From Spirogloea muscicola (taxonomy: Eukaryota; Streptophyta; Zygnematophyceae; Spirogloeales; Spirogloeaceae): DNA of 10,834 bases. The DNA lies in assembly GCA_009602725.1 (NCBI GenBank), contig WELB01000214.1:214124-224957 (forward strand), written 5' to 3'. The first letter of the stretch is position 1. Every line of letters starts with the position of its first letter. The notes below the pieces were generated by a model that had not been told where the DNA came from, ran no database searches, and worked only from the letters and a program-made list of their open reading frames with translations. Positions 1 through 10,834 of the stretch are shown piece after piece. A program made the position numbers and the translations under genes.

Positions 1-245
1 CTTTCGGATGAGGCTGGCGGTCTCGCTGCAGCGCTCTTTGGCTCATGCGGTCCACGCGCGGGCTGGCCGTGCTATGGCTGCTGCTTCCGGGTCTCGGCAA
101 AGTGCCCTTTCTCCTGCTCCGAGTTACTCTGATCTGCTGTTGCTCACACGTGGATACTGAGCAGCCATCTGCATCTCCCTCTGCACCATCTTGCACTTTG
201 TAGTGTAGTCCTTTTTCAGCATCTCTTTCTTTGGCTTTGAACATT

Positions 246-446
246 GTCCATTCTTCTTGGGTTGGCTTTGCCAGCCCCTTTTCTCAATGGGCGAGCACCT
301 TCTATCCAGCCCCTAAAAGCATGAACAGAGTACGAGAAGGGGGCCAGGGGAAGCGCTAAGAAAAACAAGCCCACAAAGAAACAAAGAAGAAAGTGCTCGC
401 CCATTGAAAATAGGGGCTGGAACAACCAGCCCGAAAAAGAATGAAC
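246..446. repeat. Imperfect inverted repeat, arms about 53 bases
   Basis: The left arm at 246-298 and the reverse complement of the right arm at 393-446 align over about 53 bases with roughly eight differences and small gaps. The innermost 14 bases (285-298 and 393-406, caatgggcgagcac) match perfectly. The spacer is 94 bases. Weaker similarity seems to continue outside the arms: a tactgag near 156-162 has a counterpart on the opposite strand near 473-479. This would fold as a large hairpin and looks like the remnant of a non-autonomous element or two head-to-head copies of a dispersed repeat. No transposase or target-site duplication was found. Confidence 0.7.
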
Positions 447-457
447 AGAGTACGAGA
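306..457 (+). repeat. Diverged direct repeat pair, 32 bases each
   Basis: Positions 306-337 and 426-457 match at 29 of 32 bases, including an exact 17-base core atgaacagagtacgaga, and lie 120 bases apart. The second copy overlaps the right arm of the inverted repeat at 393-446, so the two structures belong to one rearranged repeat family. No coding role is visible. Confidence 0.75.
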
Positions 458-580
458 GCAGCTACGAATCACTCAGTAACCCCTGCTAAGCAGCCGCAGG
501 TCGGAGACGCTAGGCTCCTGGAAGTGGGTCCCCTGGCCAGAGCCAGAGGCAGCAGCGAGGGCTCTGCCGGCACGAAGGTG

Positions 581-849
581 CAGCCGATTCTTCAACATCA
601 GTAGCCGCATTCTTCTTGGCTCCCTCAGACTTTGTCCATTCCTTTGGGCTGGCCTTTCCCAGCCACCAGTCAATTTGGCCGCGCTTCTTCTTCTTCTTCT
701 TCTATTCTTCTCAGCTCATCTGACTTCCTACTGCTGACACGGGGGTATTGAGGCCGCCTTGTCTGCCTAGCCTTTGGCTCCGTCATGATCACCTGTATGC
801 ATCTGGCTGGCAGTTCACAGCCGATTCTTTAATATCAGCAGCCGCATTC
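581..849 (+). repeat. Diverged direct repeat pair, 32 bases each, second family
   Basis: Positions 581-612 and 818-849 match at 29 of 32 bases. All three differences are C/T transitions, as expected from ageing duplicated DNA. Both copies are followed by pyrimidine-rich sequence. The reverse strand of each copy reads a similar short peptide (RMRLL-LKNRL), but no gene can be built around it, so I treat that as shared repeat sequence rather than coding. Confidence 0.7.
684..703 (+). repeat. CTT trinucleotide microsatellite
   Basis: Six uninterrupted CTT units, followed by an imperfect extension to about 710. It lies inside the repeat-rich stretch left of the transporter gene. Confidence 0.9.
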
Positions 850-1227
850 GCCTTTTTCCCTCGCTTTCTTCCTCCCTTCGCAACGTACTGGCTTGAAGTG
901 GCCACCCTTGCCATTCCATGCGCACCGCGCGCCTCCTCTTTTCGGTACTAACGTCATACTGACTGCTGCCTCTGCCACCTTCGCGCAAAAAGTAGCGCCG
1001 ACGCGGCAGCCGACCATGCCCGCACGAACTTCCCCAGGCAGGCCCCAGCACGCACCCCCGCGCCGGCTCCCGCGCAGCAGCCAGCGCTTACCGGGCTCGC
1101 CCGAACGCCGGTGCCGCTCCGTCCGCACCCCGGAACCTTCTATCGCGGCGGCTGGCGGGTCTCCTGCGGCCACGGTGCTGCGATCGCAGCCACTGCTAGA
1201 GTAGCACGGGCATTGCGCAGCCGGGTG

Positions 1228-1758
1228 ATGCGCCAGCTATTTGCAAGCGAGATGGTGGTACTGGCGAGGTGCTGGATTGAGCAAAAATACGGCAGGCTGA
1301 GCGGCTCGACGGACCGTCTTACAATGTGCCTAGCCTCCGCTGCTGCTCTCGCCAGCTGCCCCTGATGCAGGCCGAACGGTGCACGGAGGATCGACAGTGG
1401 CACTGACTACCTGCAGAGGCACCTGCACCTGATCCTGGCATCGACATCAGGCAATGACAGGCCTTCTGGTCGCAAGGAGGTGCAGCCTCTGGGCCAGGTG
1501 GCGGAGCCCGCATTCCCAGGCTCTCATCTGCAGCAAGGAGTGCCTTTTTTCCAGAAGGAGGCTCTGCGCATCCACACCGTGAGTGCTAGTGATAAGACTT
1601 AGATCAGTATCTGCTATCGTGCCGTCTGCTGCTCTAGTCCGTCCTTTGCTGCTACTAAGACTTGAAGTCGAAAGTGGCCCGCCAAGCCATGACAAGGTAC
1701 AGATCCGCAACTTACAAGCTTCTTAGATGAGGCTGAAAATCTACTTACTAATGTGCAG
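1228..1758 (+). other. Possible leader exons of the transporter gene
   Basis: A good donor, GTGAGT, stands at 1579 and a good acceptor, TACTAAT followed by GTGCAG, ends at 1758, exactly before the ATG at 1759. The stretch 1366-1578 is open in a frame that joins this ATG in phase 0. An upstream ATG at 1228 with a weak donor at 1269 (GTGCTG) and an acceptor ending at 1370 also fits in phase. If translated, these pieces would add 83 residues before residue 1 of the 502-residue model. Equally, 1579-1758 may be an intron in the 5' untranslated region. The intron is fairly likely; the coding extension is speculative. Confidence 0.35.
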
Positions 1759-2357
1759 ATGCCAGCTCTAGAACGTTCAACCAGCCTCCGTCAGCGGTCG
1801 CCCTCAGCGCAGGTTGTAACCGAGGACACAAGTACTTCAGACAAACAGGATGCCAGGTCTGGGCTCGAGGAGGTCCAGTCACACAACGGGCCACTCTCAA
1901 GGCAGTCTTCTGGAGCCCTTCATGGAGTAGCCGTCCATTTCAAGGATGTGAAAGTGCTGCTGCCTGGGGATGAGGAGCACATTCTTATTGGCACGAACGA
2001 CCTAGGAAAGTGGCAAGATGAAGCTTTGCGTCAGCAAAGCCGAGCATCACCTAGAGGTTCACAAGGTGCTGGACTTTATGGTGCACAAGAGATGTCGATA
2101 GGCGCCGATATTCTTGAAAATCCACACACTGGTCATGGAGGAGAAGACTGGTTAGGAGCTGCGAAAACATTGAGGTACATCTTGTATCTGTAAGGTGGAT
2201 TTGCTCAGACAGGCACAGTCACAACGATCCAAGGGTGCATAGCAGGCTTTTAGCATACCCATTGTTGACACTCTCACGGTAACAGCCGCTTCACTGTGAT
2301 AAGTTTCTATTGTCTGTACTTGTGGCATCATCAGGCTGCACAGGCTCTGGGGAGAGT
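1759..2357 (+). other. Hydrophilic N-terminal extension of the transporter
   Basis: Exon 1 and the start of exon 2 encode about 170 residues before the first membrane helix. The segment is rich in Ser, Gln, Arg and Glu. It includes a more ordered-looking stretch around residues 55-85 (HFKDVKVLLPGDEEH, then LIGTNDLGKW) and Ser/Arg-rich flanks. No signal peptide, transit peptide or known domain is recognised. The exon 1 to exon 2 splice (AG/GTACAT at 2175, TCATCAG ending at 2334) restores an Arg codon in frame, which supports it as translated. It would face the cytosol if topology follows the family. Confidence 0.6.
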
Positions 2358-4548
2358 TGCAGATCTTGGATCCTGCGGCCACCATTCCAGTTTTGCACAA
2401 CTTCTTCAGCCTGGCAGTGAACAGCATGTCCTTTTGGCAGACGCTGTCTGTTGTCCAGTACCTTTTCTTCAATGTCCTCCTAATATTCCTCAACAATAAG
2501 ATACTGGAGGTAAGTAGCAGGATTGTTACATGGCTACTTACTGCTTGGAGCCAAGCTAAGATGGCAGGGTCATGCGTTGCCCTTGGAAACAAAGCTCCTA
2601 AAGGATCAATTCATACTGCCTTTGCTCTCTGAAACTCTACATACTCCTCCTCATCGTCCTGGTTATTCAGGGCTATGGTTTTGCATTCCCCCTCATGTTG
2701 ACAGCAGTCCACTTTTGCATATCTTACCTGGGGGCTTCTTTGGCCATTCATGTGAGTTTCGTCCTTCGCTTGCATATAAGCAATTAAGAGACACATTCCG
2801 CAGACAGTCCTCAAACTGCATAGGTGAGAACCACGTGCAACAATCCCGGTTGTGATGTCCTTGCAGATACGTCATTGAAGCACAGACTAAGGGAATGCAA
2901 GCGTCTTCTGGTATCAGGTGCTCAGGCTGCGGCCCAGGGTGGAGGTGACTACAGAAGATCGGGTGCATCTGGTCATGCCTATGGCAGCTGTGACATGCTT
3001 CAATGTTGTGCTTGGAAATTTGAGCCTCCATTACATCCCCCTGCCTCTTATGCAAGCAGTGAAAGCTCTTGCTCCAGGTCTAACAGGTAATGACTTTCTT
3101 GTTGGGTCAATAATAGTGTGCTTGTGTCTGAAGCAAGGCGTCTGAATATACCTGTAACAAGCTTCCAGTATCTTTGCAAAGAGATTCATGTTGCTCATAA
3201 GATGCAGGCAATGTCTTGACACCAGAGGTTCAAGATGGAATGTTGCAATGACCTCCTGCTGCGTTATTGAGTGATGTGAAGTTCATGGCTAGGGCCAGTG
3301 TGTTGGCTGGCCTGTGCTTCTTATAAATGTCTGTGTATGCAGTGGTGATGCAGCGAATTCTGTTTAAGAGGAAGTTCAGTCAAGATGTATATTGGTCGCT
3401 TACACCCACTATTGGAGGTCCAGTCCTCGCCAGCATAGCCTCCATTCAAGTCTTCCCAGGGGCTCTCATGGCCGCGCTTGCCACTAGCATCATCAGTTCT
3501 GGCACTGTGGTATTTGCCGAGATGCTTCTACAGGGGAAGTCGAACGACCTTGATAGCCTTAACACGGTGAGCACCTGAGGTTTGCAATCCAAGCCTCACC
3601 AAGTTGGTCAGTCCGCGCGACCTTTGCATTGTTCTCCTCGCATTGTGTGCCAGTTTCTGTGCTTGTTGCAATGCCCAACAGCGTTCGTACTTATTGCTGC
3701 CAATGTGACTTTCCCAGTTGTATCATATGATCCCCTACTCTCTTATCATACTGGCACCACCTGCCATAGCCCTGGAGGGTGTTTCGGTCCATGATTGGTT
3801 CTTGTCACAATCGGACACCAGACCTGCTCTCATCTGCCTGCTTATGAGTGGGGTGATTGCATTCTGCCTCAATTTTTCTCTCTTCTATGCCATTCAAGCA
3901 ACCAGGTATGGACACAGTTAAACATAGCTACTCTTCATTGTGTGTTCCCACTGGTAGACAAAATTAACGATCTTGGGAGTAACTCACAGTCCTTGAACAT
4001 GGCAAGCCTACACGCCAGTAGGTCTGCCAAAGCAGGGTTCCTGCATGCCATCCTTGTTGCAGATAGATCGGTCAGTAAGTGCCACGCTCAAGGGGCCTAA
4101 GGTGCAAGAATGTGGGCACTCTCATATAGGTGCAACGTTATGTTTCCACGGTGCTGCCAGCATTGCCAGTGGAGGGACAGTCCCAAGCTCTTTTCTAAGA
4201 AGAAAGGCTGACATTCTGGCGAACTCTACCGACGGCCGTGGACTGAAGAACTACTTGGTGGTGTGTCCCTTGGTTCGCTGTGCTTTGTGCAGTGCCGTGA
4301 CCTTCAACGTGGCTGGCAACCTTAAGATTGGGCTCTCCATGGTGATCGGATGGTCCCTCTTTGGCACTCCAACCATGCAGCCCCTCGTTGCATTTGGGTG
4401 TCTGACGACCTTCATGGGTGTGGGACTCTATACATGGGCCCTCGTAAGTGCCAAGAGAGCGCTGGCAGATGCCAGGAGACAAGGTTCGCCATCTGCTATG
4501 GATGACGAGGAGGTGAACGACAGCATGTTGGGTGCTGCAATGTTCTGA
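1759..4548 (+). CDS. Nucleotide-sugar transporter, TPT/DMT family (GONST5/UDP-galactose transporter 1-like), seven exons
   Basis: Likely a Golgi or ER antiporter that brings a nucleotide sugar into the lumen in exchange for the nucleoside monophosphate. Exons: 1759-2174, 2335-2509, 2671-2751, 2918-3086, 3343-3566, 3718-3905, 4293-4548; all introns are GT-AG and phases match, giving 502 codons plus TGA. Family blocks appear in order: FNVLLIFLNNKILE (first membrane helix, residues about 172-192), FPLMLTAVHF (about 203-212), NVVLGNLSLHYIP with LMQAVKALAPGLTVV (253-282), TPTIGGPVLASI (301-312), MSGVIAFCLNFSLFY (398-412) and AVTFNVAGNLK (419-429). The core from residue 172 has the usual ten-helix size. 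After Lys429 comes Ile, where plastid phosphate translocators have Lys-Arg, so a nucleotide sugar fits better than a triose phosphate. The substrate cannot be read from sequence. Residues 1-170 are hydrophilic, Ser/Gln-rich and absent from typical relatives; the start is the first in-frame ATG, directly after a splice acceptor. The C-terminus is short and acidic (DDEEVND) with no dilysine ER signal. Confidence 0.87.
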
Positions 4549-4895
4549 TTTTTCTGAAGTTCTGACGTGAAGCTTAGTAGCGTATCCTGAATCCTGACCC
4601 AGACGCAGCCTGCCCTGCTCAGTGCGTAAGCCCGAGGTCCGCTTATTTGGTATGAAAGCAACCTTAAGACCTGGCCTTAAAAAATTCAATGACAATCTAA
4701 ATTTGCCTAAGTTCCATGCCTTTGACTTGAAGAGGGACATAAGGTATATCGATCTGCAAAATATGTCATAGTGACTGAACAATAAATGCCTACAGCGTCA
4801 AGCTTTGTGCAAATTGTTATAGCAAATCCTCAATGTCTAATTGGATCATCGTGGCTGCTTGACACTGTACCGACATGCCACTTTGCTAGCCTGCA
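4549..4895. other. Tail-to-tail intergenic region (347 bases)
   Basis: Lies between the stop of the + strand transporter (4546-4548) and the stop of the - strand PPR gene (4896-4898). It holds both 3' untranslated regions. It is more AT-rich than the flanking exons and has no supported reading frame. The long - strand frame through it (4195-4782) is antisense to the last transporter exon and shows no family match. Confidence 0.7.
4781..4786 (+). terminator. Candidate polyadenylation signal AATAAA
   Basis: A canonical AATAAA lies 233 bases after the transporter stop codon, in AT-rich sequence. TGTAA, the signal common in many chlorophytes, was not seen on the + strand between 4549 and 4895. 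On the - strand no clear AATAAA or TGTAA was seen just after the PPR stop. Confidence 0.5.

Positions 4896-10834
<5,939 letters not shown>

Larger units (their letters stand above)
1..1227. other. Repeat-rich region without a supported gene
   Basis: No reading frame here gives a recognisable protein on either strand. The longest frames start at GTG or TTG, not ATG, or are Pro/Arg-rich translations typical of GC-rich non-coding DNA (893-1204). The content is the inverted and direct repeats and the microsatellite listed separately, plus a GC-rich block at about 1000-1200 that could include the promoter region of the + strand transporter. No TATA box or other promoter motif was convincing. Confidence 0.6.

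Noticed and set aside
835-1173. Minus-strand frame with a good GTAAGC donor at 1091, looking like a divergent first exon
   Set aside because: It begins with GTG, not ATG, and no downstream exon or family match was found.
893-1204. Plus-strand 103-residue Pro/Arg-rich frame
   Set aside because: Composition is that expected from translating GC-rich non-coding DNA, and it has no similarity or splice link to the transporter.
4045-4292. 5' part of the open frame that continues into the last transporter exon
   Set aside because: It lies in the intron 3906-4292; the family block AVTFNVAGN begins exactly at the acceptor.
1759-4548. Plastid triose-phosphate translocator
   Set aside because: The Lys-Arg pair near the last helices is Lys-Ile here, and no chloroplast transit peptide is evident; overall motifs fit the GONST5-like group.
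4195-4782. 195-residue minus-strand open frame
   Set aside because: It is antisense to the last transporter exon, whose + strand frame carries the family motifs.

Overview
The window is eukaryotic nuclear DNA, most likely from a green alga. The coding evidence is a spliced plant-type nucleotide-sugar transporter and an intron-rich pentatricopeptide repeat (PPR) gene. Both have GT-AG introns, mostly about 75-390 bases, and there are no bacterial operon features, tRNAs, rRNAs or CRISPR arrays. The lineage (a trebouxiophyte-like microalga) is an inference from the mix of protein families and the intron density; the species cannot be read from this sequence.

Layout. Positions 1-1227 hold no gene I can support. 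They contain degenerate repeats: an imperfect inverted repeat with arms of about 53 bases, two diverged 32-base direct repeat pairs, and a CTT microsatellite. From about 1228 to 1758 there may be leader exons of the next gene. Positions 1759-4548 (+) are a seven-exon gene for a 502-residue drug/metabolite-transporter superfamily protein of the TPT/nucleotide-sugar transporter type, closest by eye to the plant GONST5/UDP-galactose transporter 1 group. It carries an unusual hydrophilic N-terminal extension of about 170 residues. Positions 4549-4895 are a short tail-to-tail intergenic region with an AATAAA on the + strand. Positions 4896-10716 (-) are one large P-class PPR gene of at least 17 exons. 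Its 5' end is cut off at a run of 118 T that closes the window.

I rebuilt the PPR exons by requiring splice sites, matching phases and the 35-residue repeat period to agree. In the 5' two thirds the repeats tile almost without gaps once the introns are removed. In the 3' third several junctions do not close: one exon phase conflict, one in-frame TAG and one apparent one-base frameshift. Those points mean sequence error, unusual splicing, or decay of the gene.

The two genes are unrelated in function. The transporter would load a nucleotide sugar into the Golgi or ER lumen. The PPR protein would bind organellar RNA. Their proximity is ordinary convergent neighbourhood. I found no evidence of a novel defence, mobile or biosynthetic system. 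The most interesting items are the transporter's N-terminal extension and the intron-rich PPR gene with its damaged 3' part.
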